NCBI GenBank assembly: GCA_036936605.1
Contig: JAUPFV010000004.1
Span: 63,760,352 to 63,824,351 of the forward strand
From: Limnanthes douglasii subsp. nivea
Taxonomy: Eukaryota > Streptophyta > Magnoliopsida > Brassicales > Limnanthaceae
Direction of reading: 5' to 3'
Length of the DNA: 64,000 nucleotides
A program made the position numbers and the translations under genes. This document shows positions 44,080 to 56,513 of the stretch, one piece after another (position 1 is the stretch's first letter; every line of letters starts with the position of its first letter). The notes below the pieces were generated by a model. That model had not been told where the DNA came from. It was given only the letters and a program-made list of their open reading frames with translations, and did no database searches.

Positions 44080-44590
44080 AGAATATGGAAGTTCATTCAG
44101 TTGATGAGTCATTTTTACATTTGCATTAGAACCAAACTCTAACTTTGATTTTTACTAATGACGATTTGAGAGATCTTGTGGCGTCTTATGAAAATGCTTT
44201 ATTAATGACTCTTGTTATAGTTGGAGTAATAGTAAGGAGGGTAGTGGTTAATACTGGAAGTTCAACTAATGTATTTTACAAAATGATTTATCATCGGATA
44301 ATATGAATTTTATCATTTAAAATGACTGATAAAAATCTAGTCAGTTTTACTAGTCAATCAACTGATTATGTCAGATAAGTAAATTTGAATGTATATGTCT
44401 AGAATAAGGAAATATAAAAGTTCTAAATACTTTATTTATGATTTTAATGTTTGAAGTTTTTATAAAGCTATTATAGGGCGACCTTGGTTACACAATATGG
44501 AGTCAGTGACATCGTCTTATCATCAATGTATGTAGAATTTAAGTAATGAAAAAAGTCAACGAACAACTAAAGAGTGTTATTATTTATTTT
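44080..44590 (+). pseudogene. Gypsy protease relic
   Basis: Translation shows TNDDLRDLVASYENALLMTL, VVVNTGSSTNVFYKMIYH (active-site Asp changed to Asn), then VSFTSQSTDY and, in other frames, AIIGRPWLHNMESVTSSYHQ. This fits the DLRDIVCPHEDAVV, LVDTGSSAN and AILGRSWL series of element A. It has many frameshifts and no RT part adjoining. It is older than the other relics. Confidence 0.68.
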
Positions 44591-45730
44591 TTACGAAAAA
44601 AAATATAATACCGTAGTATTACAGATATTTTTAGAGGTTGTACTGATGGAATAATATTATAAATCTCTAAGTGTTGGTACAATTCAATAAAGTGTTTTAG
44701 TTATAAGTGATTTGGAAAAAAATAAAACGGTATAAAGTATGGGTGGATAAAAATAAATAAAAAGATACAAGTTTCAGCTTTATGAAGTGGGGTAGTTGTA
44801 ATTTTTGAACGATGAAGTTTTGCTGTCGAAATATTCATAAATCTAAAAAAGTTGCAAATTGCATACATGTTATTTTTATGAAATTCTATATCATAAAATA
44901 TCACACCACAACCATTGCTTGAAAGATGTTTAGTTGGGATATACTTTGAACTTTTATAGGATTAATATATATGTTTTTTAGTATTAAAGATGTCTTTTGA
45001 TAACGTATTGTGAAAATTGATGATAACAAATGTTAGTAATCTAAAAAAAAGTAGTGAGTGTCATTGTATGAGTTGTAATGAAGAATAATTTTAAATGGAA
45101 TATTATATGGGTATTGATTACTAAATATTATTTTTTATAGTCACTAATTTTCATAAATAAATTATATTCATAAATGACATCTTAATAAATAATCATTTTT
45201 TTGCAAAAGGTAATAATTAACAAGTGGTATGAGATGGAAATGTATAATATAATTGAAGAAAGTAAGAGAATAGGATGTTAAGCTAAGCGCAATTGAAAAA
45301 TATATGAGGTTACGCATTCAATCAAAACAATAAGGTTAAGCCGAGTTTAGTTGAAAAGTGTAAAAGATCATGTTAAGGTTGTAAAGATCAGGTTGTAAAG
45401 GTCTTAATTTGCGATCATGGTTATAAACCAAGTCTAGCTTTGAAAAGCAATAATGATCACGCATGTCAATCAAATGTTTGCGGTTATAATTCAATTACAT
45501 CTCACAAGATTAAGAGGCTATACTATTTTTCTACTATTGTTAATGACAAATAGTTTTTATGTTCAATCATAAGATTTTGAAAGAAAAATGACAGTAAAAC
45601 TATTTTAAAATATATTACGTTTTTAAAAAGGCTGGTTAAAATTATAGCTAGCATTCGAAAAGTAATAAAAATAGAATTCAATAATTGTATTAACAATGTG
45701 ACATTTTTAATAAGTATTAATAATCAATAG
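44591..45730. other. AT-rich intergenic, no gene recognised
   Basis: Short frames and A/T-rich low-complexity sequence. Between 45240 and 45480 a motif like aatcaa(g)tgttaagccgagttt / gatcaggttgtaaag recurs weakly. Nothing more can be supported. Confidence 0.45.
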
Positions 45731-45739
45731 TATTATATT

Positions 45740-46085
45740 GGCTTAAATCGTTGCTTCGTCCCTCCACTATTACGTTTTGTGTCATTTAGTCCCTCGACCA
45801 AAAAATCACGGATGAAGGTCCCTCGACTATCAAAAGTCTATAAATTCAGTCACCGCGCGTGGTTTTTGCTGTAATGCTGCCACGTGTCGCTATAGTTAAA
45901 TGGTTTGCGTTCGACATATAGGCCCTTGACTTTTAATTCCATTTTTACCCTCTGAATTTAATATTTTTTTAAATATTTCTTTTATTTTTATTTTTTCTCA
46001 AAACAGAGTATACCAAACATTTTTATACTCTGTACACTAATTCCACGTTTTTTTCCTTTGGATTTATCTATAAAATCTACAAATC
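45740..46085. repeat. Left terminal inverted repeat of the Pack-MULE
   Basis: About 345 bp, roughly 85-90% matching the complement of the right end by eye. Shared parts include ttttgtgtcatttagtccct, atcacggatgaaggt, gcgcgtggtttttgctgtaa, tgccacgtgtcgctatagtt and ctcaaaacagagtat. Confidence 0.9.
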
Positions 46086-46109
46086 TAAGATTAATAGTAA
46101 TTTCTGAAA

Positions 46110-46974
46110 TTAATCTTCTAGCCGTTTGATGGGACGAAGAAGGCAGCAAGGAGGAGAAGAAAAAGCAGGTGAAACATTGATCTTTCTAAACCTATCTTTC
46201 TCCATTACCATTGCACCACCTTCTCCTTCACATTTCACGAACACAAAACTATCACCATCTTCTAAATTACAACTACCACTTGCTCCATTTTTCATCCCTG
46301 GAACCTTGACTAATTTCACAATTACATTCCAATTTCTCTCGCGTTCATCTTTTTCAACCTCTTTTTCTTCTTCCTCTGGTCTCTTCAACCAGATCCATTG
46401 GCGCTGGTTATCGGTGTGGCTAGCTGTTGTGGTTGTAGATCTAGGGTTTTTGTGAGGAAATGGCCAGATTTTTTCGATTTTTTTACCACAAATCGGTTTC
46501 CGGATCATATACTTCACCATCGTTTCTGAACTCGCCTTGCCTTTCGGATCCGTAACCGCTTACGACGCAGAACCGTCCGTCTCCGGTTGAGATACCGAGA
46601 CACTCATCTGTCGCTTCCTCCATCGCTGTCACCATTCTCCACTCATCTCTCTGGATGTCGTATACTTCTGCTGACCTCATCGCGTCTTTCTGCCCGTCGT
46701 GTCCACCGGCGATGTAGTTAAAGTTTGATCCAACGGCGGCGCAAGCGAAGAACGATCTAGCCGCTGTCATCGGTGCCCCACGCCTCCAGTCGCCGCCGAC
46801 TCTTCCTGATGTGAAGTCGATGATGTAAACGTCCGGTACCAGAAGAAGTGTCACCGGATCCCAACCTCCGAGCACCACCAAACTTTCTCCGCCCTCAAAT
46901 TTTCTCCTATTAGAGTCGATTCTCCTATTAGATATAGTTGTTGGTTGGACAAGGCAAACAAGACGCTCAGACAA
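46110..46974 (-). pseudogene. Captured F-box/kelch-repeat gene fragment (KMD-like)
   Basis: The minus strand encodes kelch repeats: LVVLGGWDPVTLLLVPDVYI, APMTAARSFFACAAVGS, IAGGHDGQKDAMRSAEVYDI, DEWRMVTAMEEATDEC and RFCVVSGYGSERQGEFRNDG. These match the Arabidopsis F-box/kelch proteins of the KISS ME DEADLY group (At2g44130/At3g59940 type), which direct turnover of type-B response regulators and phenylalanine ammonia-lyase. The F-box N-terminus is absent. After ETDLW (about 46483) the frame shifts by one base and continues KKIEKIWPFPHKNPRSTTTT, KNGASGSCNLEDGDSF and MEKDRF to about 46110. So about 280 residues of the C-terminal half were captured. The start MSERL at 46974 is probably not native. 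Confidence 0.82.
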
Positions 46975-47119
46975 AGTCAGTGTAGTCGGTTATGGTACTT
47001 AAATAAACAAGACAGGGTTGCTTTTCACGCAAGTAACAACGTATTGTACTCAAAATGGTAATTTGGTTCGTTATTTCAAACAATCAACGAACCAAGCATC
47101 GTCCTGTTCCATAAGAGTA

Positions 47120-47440
47120 CCTCACGTTTGAAGAATACAGACTGAAAGAACATCCACCAACCAAGAACTGTCTGCGAAAGTTTAATTTAAGCTAATCTTC
47201 CAATCGCTCTATTTATTGGCTCTTGGAAATACTTAAGTGATATTAAATTTGCTTCCAGCATGAAATAATGAATTTCTTGTAATATAAACTGCATTACTGA
47301 CAAAGATGTTTCAAACAAAAGCAAAATAAAAAGTACCTCAGTCCGAATAGTTTGACTGCCTTGGTGAGGACATGTGTTCGGGTATAGAGGGAAAACATCA
47401 CGAACATTTGTACCCTGGTTATGGAAGTGACACCGAAAAT
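47120..47440 (-). other. Possible second captured gene piece with an intron
   Basis: On the minus strand a donor cggactgag|GTACTT at 47336 and an acceptor tctttcag|TCTG ending at 47142 delimit a T-rich 195-bp segment that looks like an intron. The flanking exon-like sequences (for example gttttccctctatacccgaa upstream) are less AT-rich than the surroundings. No protein was recognised. Confidence 0.35.
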
Positions 47441-47509
47441 GTAGTTAAAACTTTTTCTTTTTTGGCACTAAATGGTGATGTACTTCGGTAAGTAAATCGA
47501 AAGGAAAAG

Positions 47510-47858
47510 AACCGTAGATTCGTAAAAGATTAGAAGTAAATAGAAAGGAAAAGAACACATAATTAGTGTAGAAGAGGAAAAAAATGAAAACAGAGTATAG
47601 AAAATTTCGATATACTCTGTTTTGAGAAAAAATAATAATAATTTCATATGGTAAAAATGGAATTAAAAGTCAAGGGACTACATTGGAACGCAAACCATTT
47701 AACTATAGCGACACGTGGCAGCATTACAGCAAAAACCACGCGCGGGGACTAAATTTATAGATTTTTGATAGTCGAGAGACCTTCATCCGTGATTTTTTTG
47801 TCGAGGGACTAAATGACACAAAACGTGATAGTCGAGGGACGAAGCAACGATTTAAGCC
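47510..47858. repeat. Right terminal inverted repeat of the Pack-MULE
   Basis: The complement of the left repeat, ending gcaacgatttaagcc, followed by the target duplication TATTATATT at 47859-47867. Confidence 0.9.
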
Positions 47859-47964
47859 TATTATATTCATCATTGACAAGTATGAAAATATATACCGGAA
47901 AAATTACAATAGTTAAACAAATAATAAAAATGCTAGTTGGATATAAGGCATTATCAAAATATAT

Positions 47965-47968
47965 TGTA

Positions 47969-48000
<32 letters not shown>

Positions 48001-48018
48001 TTTGGAAGAGCAATTACT

Positions 48019-48057
<39 letters not shown>
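47965..48057. repeat. Two (AT)n microsatellites
   Basis: Pure AT dinucleotide runs at about 47970-47994 and 48025-48056, separated by tatttttggaagagcaatta. Frames that span them are artefacts. Confidence 0.9.
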
Positions 48058-48058
<1 letters not shown>

Positions 48059-50429
48059 CTAAATCAAATGTGTAAAATATAAATACGAAGGAAAATTATA
48101 CCTTTTAGTCTAATTAAACATCATGCGACTCATTATGCTCAATGAGATCCAATGTGTTTTTTTTATTTATGCGCCGCTACATATATCTTGGTAAATTTTT
48201 TAAAACAAAACAAACATGACAAAAAGAATTTAAACAAAACTTATATAACATTCTTTTAAAATAAAGTAGACAATACATAGTTTTTGAAACAAGACATGCA
48301 TGCCAAATTTTATGAAACAAAGCAGACATGACAAATTTTTTAAACACAGCATGGATGAAGTTTTTTATAAAAACAAACAAACATGACACATGATCTTTGT
48401 CAATTAACTTCTTGAGTTTCCAACAAATGAAACTGAGAGTGAATTTTCTTTAGAGTGACTTCATCTATTTTATTTCACTTTATTATTGTTAATTTTACTT
48501 TTATTGGTGTAAAGTTAATATATTTAGTAAATAAAAATTAGCAAATAAATCCATATGTTCCTCGAGATTACTCATGGAAAGGTTTTTCCTGCATATACCA
48601 TAGTACTGGTCAACCACAAATCATATATTTATAGGTATCATGTATAATTATAACCTTCTATATTTATGTTGTTGCCTATCTCGTCAACGAAATGCGTGAG
48701 GACATATATAACCATGTATTGGGTGCGACCAAAGTCCCATATTAGTTAGATATATGAATGATCAATGGTATAGAAGTAAGAACATATCTCTACAAAATTA
48801 ATATCTTTTGTAAGTGGAAAAAAATGTATGAGCCTTTAAGCCTAAAGCGGATAATATTATACTAGTTTAGAAATCAAGTTGTTCATACTTATATACACAA
48901 ACCATACTCTTAACACAACGTGTATGGTTTTCAAAACTATTGTTAAAACAAAAAAAAATTCCAACTTCTTCTAACATGTTTTTTTTATACTATCCTAACA
49001 TGATTGAGAGTTTCTTTCAATATTTCCCCAAAACTAAAAGCATGTAATAAAAAAATACAACTATTTGTTGGTTGGCATTCTTAAATTGTGTACATGAATT
49101 TAATCTTAATTGAGTTAACTAGAGATATATATTAGTATATATCCACATTTACCTTTATTCATCTATAATATATATAAGTATTCATCTAACACAAATATTA
49201 GATAATTATATCAAGTTTGGTCTCTCAATAAACTTTATGATCTGATTATTTTTATAGAAGAACGTGAAATAAATAAATAATTTGATTTAAGAAAAAAATA
49301 TGCTCATAATGATACGTTCCTCGCAATGCTTATTCAATAACAACATGACTCGATAAATTCCCGATTTTTGTATCTCAACTGCAATTCTTGTGGTTCTTGT
49401 AAGTTATTTATAATTATATGTATTTTTTATATTAGTGGAATAAAAAAAATATTAACAAATTTTGTTGTTTATTATATAAATTTTTCAAATGACCATTTAA
49501 ATGGTTATGTACCACTTGAACTCTTGAAAAAAGCAGATACCAATTGACTTTCTTTATATCATATGATCATCAAAATTAATTTCAGCACTAGGATCATATT
49601 ACATATTTTTTGAACAAATTTAGGGAAAGTCACAGACAAGTCTCTAACCATTCCACCATAAGCAAGAACATATGCAAGTCCAATGGAATAACTAATTATA
49701 AAAAATTCACAATAGCTCACGACATCTAATTCTTCATAAATAAAAATGGTTTTGGCTAAACTTGTGACCATAAAACTATAAGTTCTCCCAAAAAACAATT
49801 TTTTAGTATATTACCCCTTTAACCATATAAGTTGAAACTGTTTTTTTTAGTTTTGGGAGAAGTTAATGAAAATATGTTACCATAAAAAATATAAAAATGA
49901 ATCTAAAATTATTTGATAACAACAACGCTTAACCAAACGTTTTTTTATAATCACAATTTGTTTTTGCAAAAAAATCTTATTTGTATGAAAAAATAACTAT
50001 TACTCAAATCCTTTTTAAAAAAGTAATATTATTGATTAAACTGATACTCCAAATGAGGAAAACATCAAAATATAACTCATTAATAACAACATATAATAGA
50101 TATTTTCTCGTTCTATTCGATTTTTTTTCACAGTGTATCGACGACAAGGGGCACTACCACCACCGATAAAATGCATGTATATTGCCAATGCCTGTACAAA
50201 CCTAATTCATAATACCTTGTTAAATTTGGCACTAACAATATACTAGACTGACACCATCTCTGCTGAGGCATTATACCGCAAGTTCAATTTGAAACGATGG
50301 TATAACCAGGTCAACGCCACCAGTACCGGTAGGTTGTACCGACAATATACCGTCCAAGAAAGTTCATCTTCAAGTCTATTTTTTATGTTACATTTTTAAT
50401 TTTTAATAATTGTTCATTGTATGAGGTTA
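48058..50429. other. AT-rich intergenic with an LTR-like scrap
   Basis: No gene recognised. Around 48725-48870 the sequence gaccaaagtcccatattag ... gagcctttaagcctaaagcggataatatt resembles the LTR type of the TRIM at 15917 (cccacatcgctt ... gcccaaagcggacaatatc), so it may be an old solo LTR. No target duplication was found. Confidence 0.4.
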
Positions 50430-51072
50430 AGGATAGTGGTGGAATGGTAGAGGATTTCAATGTCAGTTATAGTGATTTTTCCATGAAAGTTTATTATACG
50501 CAATAACAATTCATTGATTGAGTTATAATTACTAGTAAAAATAACAACTTTACAGTGTTATTAAGACTCTGTGAATATGCCAAAATACATGGAAACTCGC
50601 ATATTATTAATTTTTTATGTGAGAGATATATAACGTATATGAAGTTGGTAGACCCAAATGATCTTAAGAGGAAGTTTACTGGAACAAAAAAATGTGGATG
50701 TATCTAAAGCTTAAAATAAATATGGTAACTCGCGACGAATTATCCTTAGAGGTCGTATACGGGGTTCGCTAATCATGAAATTACAAACTTCGGTGAAAAA
50801 CATTCGTTCTTGGACACATTTCTAAAGAAGATTTAGAATTTTTACTTAGTTATACCAAAATAGAAACTCTTCCTCGGGAAGTGTTGGGCAAAGTGAAAAA
50901 GTTTAACCCTAAGAAATTTTCGTCCATGCGCATTATATACAATGCTCAACTAAAACAACGGAAGATCGATGAAGGTGGTCGCTCACAATTGCAATACTTT
51001 TTAGTTAAACTTGGAAGGTTAAATTATTATGAATGCATAGATCGGGAGAATACGAAAGTGATACATGACTAA
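50430..51072 (+). pseudogene. MULE transposase relic of the FAR1/Jittery type, N-terminal part
   Basis: Early part: VDPNDLKRKFTGTKKCGC, then (after frame changes) LEVVYGVR and GHISKEDLEFLLSYTKIETL. A continuous piece follows: PREVLGKVKKFNPKKFSSMR, IIYNAQLKQRKIDEGGRSQL and QYFLVKLGRLNYYECIDREN, ending at a stop at 51070-51072. The pattern (zinc-coordinating KTGC, W.LEVVCG.HNH, GR.......PR.IL..L, VYNARQ..R......TEMQ and YV...R) is that of the region before the DDE core in FAR1-related and Jittery-type MULE transposases. The catalytic core is absent. Identity rests on motif memory only. Confidence 0.5.
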
Positions 51073-52710
51073 TATTTTGCTTGCACATTCGGTTAGTTTA
51101 GATTTGTTCAGATGTTTTCAAAAATACTATATGATGTAGTCATTTAAGGTTGTTGGAGCAACTTGTACCAATATAAATTTCTACTTTAGATTTGTGTTTA
51201 TACCATATGGGATTGTAAAAACATAAACAAAACCAAAAAAAAATATTGTTATAATATATTAATCGATATAAACAAAATTTTAAAAATTTCTTAAAGTATA
51301 TGGTAAACTTGTATTTCTAATATATGTATTGTACGCCTCATGAAACTTGTAGTTCGGAAATAATGTGATATTGTTTTGTATTAAGAATGGATTCTTGAGA
51401 TCGAGAGTACTACTTGGTATTTGAGTAGGAATGTTATGATAATTTGCCTCAAACCGTATATCTTTGCCTGTTAATTATTCACAATGACGAGATTAGACAC
51501 CTATTTACTTACCCATAAAGTGGCTCGGTATGCAAATGCTCATTTGACTCAGCAGCAGAGACACCGATACGAGCTTCTCTGGTTTGTGAAGCACGCCTAC
51601 GTTTAGGTCATCCTTTTTTTCTATTTGAGTACTTTATAGATTTTAAGAATTTTCTAACATACCATATTATTTCATGTAATACAAACAAAAAACTAGTTAC
51701 TTAAAGACTTTAAAAACAATAAACTAGGGTATTGTTAAATGACACTAGTGGTGAAGACATGTCGTACCACTAATATGGTTTTGATGGCATTGATGATGAT
51801 AAAGAAAATAATGTCAGCATCGCTGGTGCCATTGCACCATATTGGCGGTACATCATATCTATACAGTCGGTACTCAAGAACATCAAAATTCAGGTCTGGA
51901 TACCGGCGATGCCGTTTTATGAAAAAATAACGATACAAAGCTCGTACTTTTGATGCTCAAGAATAATGACGAGCTTAGGGAATAAACTTATAATAAAACC
52001 ATAAAAACCCTAAATTTAGCACAAAATCAACACAAGTATACCATCAAATCATTCCCAAATTAGTTTTAATCATATATATAACTAATTTCAATTAACAATA
52101 ACATCATAAATGAATTAAATGGAGATTAAAAAGAAAATAAGTTCAAAAGTAAAAACAAATTGTATTAAGAACGAGAAGAATAACTTAGTATATTTATTTT
52201 TCTCATTGATGAAGTGATGAATCATGAGTTCTTGAAGAAGATAAAATGAAAATATGGATTTTGAGTTCTTTTGTTTTTCGATCTTGAAAAGGGAAGAAGA
52301 AGATAAATTTATGTTTTTAGAATATGATAGGAAATTAGTATATGGGTTTGGAGAAGTTAGTTTTTAAAATAAGGATATTTTTGGTATAACATGAGAGAAT
52401 TTATCTAATTTATGGAAGAGCTTAAAAAAAACTTATCTATTGTTTACAATAGTTTAGCAAATTTTAATAAAAATACTTAAAAAAGCAACTTCGAACAATC
52501 TATCACGTCTTAGAAAAGTAAATTATGTCCTAACAAAATTAAATGTGTTGTTTTTAAGTTTGAAAATAATTCATCATGCTTTAACATAAACTAATATAAA
52601 GCATAAACTATTATGTCTTAAAATTTTACACAAACAATATACCGTCTAACATAATTTTATTGAATATGAACCATAGATCTATTTTAAAATGGGAAAAGCT
52701 ATTTCTACCA
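51073..52710. other. AT-rich intergenic, possibly the eroded rest of the FAR1-type MULE
   Basis: No DDE core motif is visible. Short frames at 51490-51610 and 51739-51930 show no recognised domain. The last bases before 52720 (TAAGATTTA, 52711-52719) are the target duplication of the following MULE. Confidence 0.4.
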
Positions 52711-52719
52711 TAAGATTTA

Positions 52720-54502
52720 GGGTATGGCTATATATACCCAAATGTGGTTTAAGTTTACCAAAAAAAATATAGTTGACTTTTGTTTTACTTTTTAAAGACG
52801 AAAATACCCTCAAACATCCATTTAATTGCGGAACTGACATTAAGGAAAAGAAAACACTAAGTATATCCTAAATATACCCAAATCACAAAATTACCTATTT
52901 TACTATCTTTACCAAAAAAAACACTTTGATTTAGTAGATCAAACCCCATATTACTATAATTTTGTGAAGTTCTTCAAAGTGTTCTTAAACATTCAAAGTT
53001 TCCTCAAGAACATTCAAACTCTCTTAAAAAATTTTAATTTTTTTAATAAAAATACAAAATCAAACATGAATCAACCCGAATTAAGGCGAAAATGATTTTT
53101 TTTTTTTTAACCTCATGAATTAAAATTAGAATTAAGTTTAAATAAGGTAAAAAAAAATTGGGTGCAGGCCCAATGCACCATCGGTACCACAAGACCTACC
53201 CGTGCATGCCTTTTTTTTTTAAAAAAAACTTAATATTCTTTTAAAATCAAGTCCTTACAGATTTATTTTTTAAAACTAACGTCCCAAAATTATTAATTTT
53301 TTTCAAAAAATTTGTTATTTTAGTGTTTATGTATTTAATGGTTACAATAACTCTAATTTATGTGTTAATTGTTTATATAATTTTTATGACTAACCATTAA
53401 TTTTTTGTTTATTTTAGGTATTTGATTAAGTACTCTCCTCCGGATTTGAAGACCGTCAGTTTTTTTTAAATGTTTATGTATATAATTTATATTTTTAATT
53501 TAATTATTGATTAATAGTTTATGTATTTGAAAATTAATAAATGTGATTTTTTTAAAATTAATTTTTAACTTTAATTAATAAAATTTCATATAAATTTAAT
53601 AAATATATATAGTAACTTATCAATTTTGTATATATAATATCTAAAATATAATTATATTTAAATTTTAATTAATAAAATCTCAATATATATTGGTATATAT
53701 ATTTTCCAAAAATCTTGTTGAGTTACTATATATTTATAAAAGTTTTATAAGATATTATTAATTAGTGTTTAATTTTTTTAAAACTCATCCCATTATTTAT
53801 GAGTGTATTTATTTATTTATTTTATAATATTTGTACGAGGATAAATAAATAATTAAGTCAAAACTTAAATAATTAAGGGACTACTTGATCAAATATCTAA
53901 AATAAACAAATTTTTTTTTATAGTTAATCATAAACAATTAACACCTAAATTAAATGTATTATAACCATTCAATACATAAACCCTAATATAACAAATTTTT
54001 TTAAATTAATAATTTTGGGATGTTGTTTTTAAAAAAATAATTTTTTAAAGAATTGTTTTTAAAAAAATATTAAGTTTTTTTTTAAAAAAAAAAGCCTGCA
54101 CCATCGGTGCAGGTCTTGTCGTACCGATGGTGTATTTGGCCTGCACCATCGGAACAAAAGGCCCGCAGCCGCCGGCCATTTTCTGGACCGGAAAATGACG
54201 ATTTTTTTCCACCTATTTTAAACTTAATTCTAATTTTGAAATTAAATCTAATTCTAATTTATATTTTTGACTAAAAACCCTAACAAAATCACAAAAATTA
54301 AAGTCTAAACAATAAAAAATCCGGAAAATTTAGAGAAAATCTTAGAGAGAAAATAAAGTGGAAAGATTTAGTAAAAGAAAAAAAAGACTTATATACCCCT
54401 AAAAGGGTATTTTCGTCTAAAATTGGGTAAACTTATACCAAAAGTGGGTAAACTCAAAATTGGGTAAACTTAAACCAGTTTTGGGTATATATAGCTTGAC
54501 CC
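52720..54502. mobile_element. Foldback MULE (1.8 kb) with 9-bp target duplication
   Basis: The ends are GGGTATGGCTATATATACCC at 52720 and the complement of GGGTCAAGCTATATATACCC at 54502. The flanks are TAAGATTTA on both sides (52711-52719 and 54503-54511). The arms continue to pair far inwards: caccatcggtaccacaagac near 53180 with the complement at about 54095-54125, and acctaaattaaatg/aataaacaaa-type sequences at 53300-53440 with 53890-54010. Only about 430 bp (53445-53875) of AT-rich loop remain. No coding capacity. Confidence 0.88.
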
Positions 54503-54511
54503 TAAGATTTA

Positions 54512-55390
54512 TTATTTCTTCCATCTCAAATTTCCAAAAATGCTTAACATTTCTTTTTACTTTTTTGTCCTTATTTTACTTCATAATTTATATTTTGATG
54601 TCACAATGCACTATCCAATTTTTATTCCAACAAACACATCATTAAATCAAATTACAACGAACATATATCATTTGACTTCTAAAATTAAACCTTAAAAACC
54701 AAAAAATCATGGAAAAAAGACACCCAAACCAAAGATTCAACACCTGAGAACATCACCAAATCAACCAACAAGATAATTTAATCTTGTAAAAGAGAAACAA
54801 ACAAAAATCAGAGAGTCGAGAATAAAAAAACAAGATAATGCTTTTTTTTAAAAAATAAACAAATCAAAAACGGATTTTCGAAGTTTTATAAAAGTAATCC
54901 GACACTAAAAAACCAGAAATCTGTTCCTGGAACTTAATATACATGATTTTTTTTATAAAAAAAAATCATAGAAAGAGAGTTTCGGGAACTACAAATTCAT
55001 CTGCATATCAAGTTCGTTGAACTCGCTATGCAAAGTACAGACGATTTTTTGGAACTCTTGTCAACCGATAGATTAAAAAAAGATTTAGGAGAGATTTTTA
55101 CCTTTGATACACTGCTTCAATCAAAAGTGATTGCTATGTTTTGTTATTGGTTAAAATATCTGATGGTTGTGTATTTATATTGATAGGATTAAAGTTTACG
55201 GGTGGAAGTAAATAGGGTGGGTCGAAGGTTGTTAGAAAAAAGAAATAAAGTGATTGCTGAGCTGTTGAAGTAAAATTAAAAAAAGGTAAACTGATAATTT
55301 CTTTTATGAAAGAAATAACAAAGTGAATTTTTTTTTTTTAAATATGAGGAAAATAAAAAATCTTACCGAAAAAATAACTTCACCCGTTTA
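54512..55390 (-). repeat. Repeat copy shared with 22.82-23.2 kb, minus orientation
   Basis: Read on the minus strand from 55390 it starts GGGTGAAGTTATTTTTTCGG and contains cagtttacc...taattttacttcaa, gactctctgatttttgtttg, acaagattaaatt and ggttgatttggtgatgttct, in the same order as at 22824. This copy is longer. Its left end at 54511 abuts the foldback MULE, which may have inserted into or beside it. No transposase found. Confidence 0.5.
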
Positions 55391-55859
55391 AAATTGTATT
55401 TAAAGTGAACCATAACATTATAAATAATTTTGATTGAATTTTGTGAAATATAGTTCGAACTCAAGTATATGTATATATATTTTAGATTTGAAAATCGAAT
55501 CACAATTCTAAAAAAAATACAAGTGCCGCTATTTAATTTGATATGTGTATTTTATATTTTAACTTTTTGAAAAACTAAAATCGTAGTAAATTAAAAAAAA
55601 GCCGAATGTAAGAAAAGATAAAATAAAAAAAATTAATATTTAATAGTTAAAACTTTTTTTTACATATATTAATAATCATTTTGGTTATTAATGGCCGTGG
55701 CCCTAAAGTGTAATATACATATTATGATATACTAGTATTTTATAAAAATTTATTAAAAAGATCGATGCCATTTCTAAGGAATTATATTGAAAGAATCTCG
55801 ATTCTTGAGTTCACTCCAACTTTTCACAAAAAGGTTGGGGACTAAAATGTCATTTAAAA
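55391..55859. other. AT-rich intergenic, no gene recognised
   Basis: Low-complexity AT-rich sequence leading up to the H4 promoter. Confidence 0.45.

Positions 55860-56513
<654 letters not shown>

Larger units (their letters stand above)
45740..47858. mobile_element. Pack-MULE (2.1 kb) carrying a kelch-gene fragment
   Basis: Long terminal inverted repeats begin GGCTTAAATCGTTGCTTCGT at 45740 and end with the complement at 47858. The flanks are the perfect 9-bp duplication TATTATATT (45731-45739 and 47859-47867), the hallmark of Mutator-like transposition. No transposase is encoded. The interior carries a fragment of a plant F-box/kelch gene on the minus strand and perhaps a second captured exon-intron piece. 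This is the structure called Pack-MULE: a non-autonomous MULE that has picked up host gene parts. Confidence 0.93.

Noticed and set aside
46126..46455. Plus-strand 109-codon frame in the Pack-MULE
   Set aside because: Complement of the captured kelch fragment.
47813..48082. 89-codon frame rich in Ile/Tyr
   Set aside because: It runs through two (AT)n microsatellites and the MULE border.
22824..55390. A single giant transposon bounded by the inverted repeat pair
   Set aside because: The interval contains many independent insertions and no replication or integrase genes belonging to one large element; no target duplication was seen. Two copies of one repeat family is simpler.
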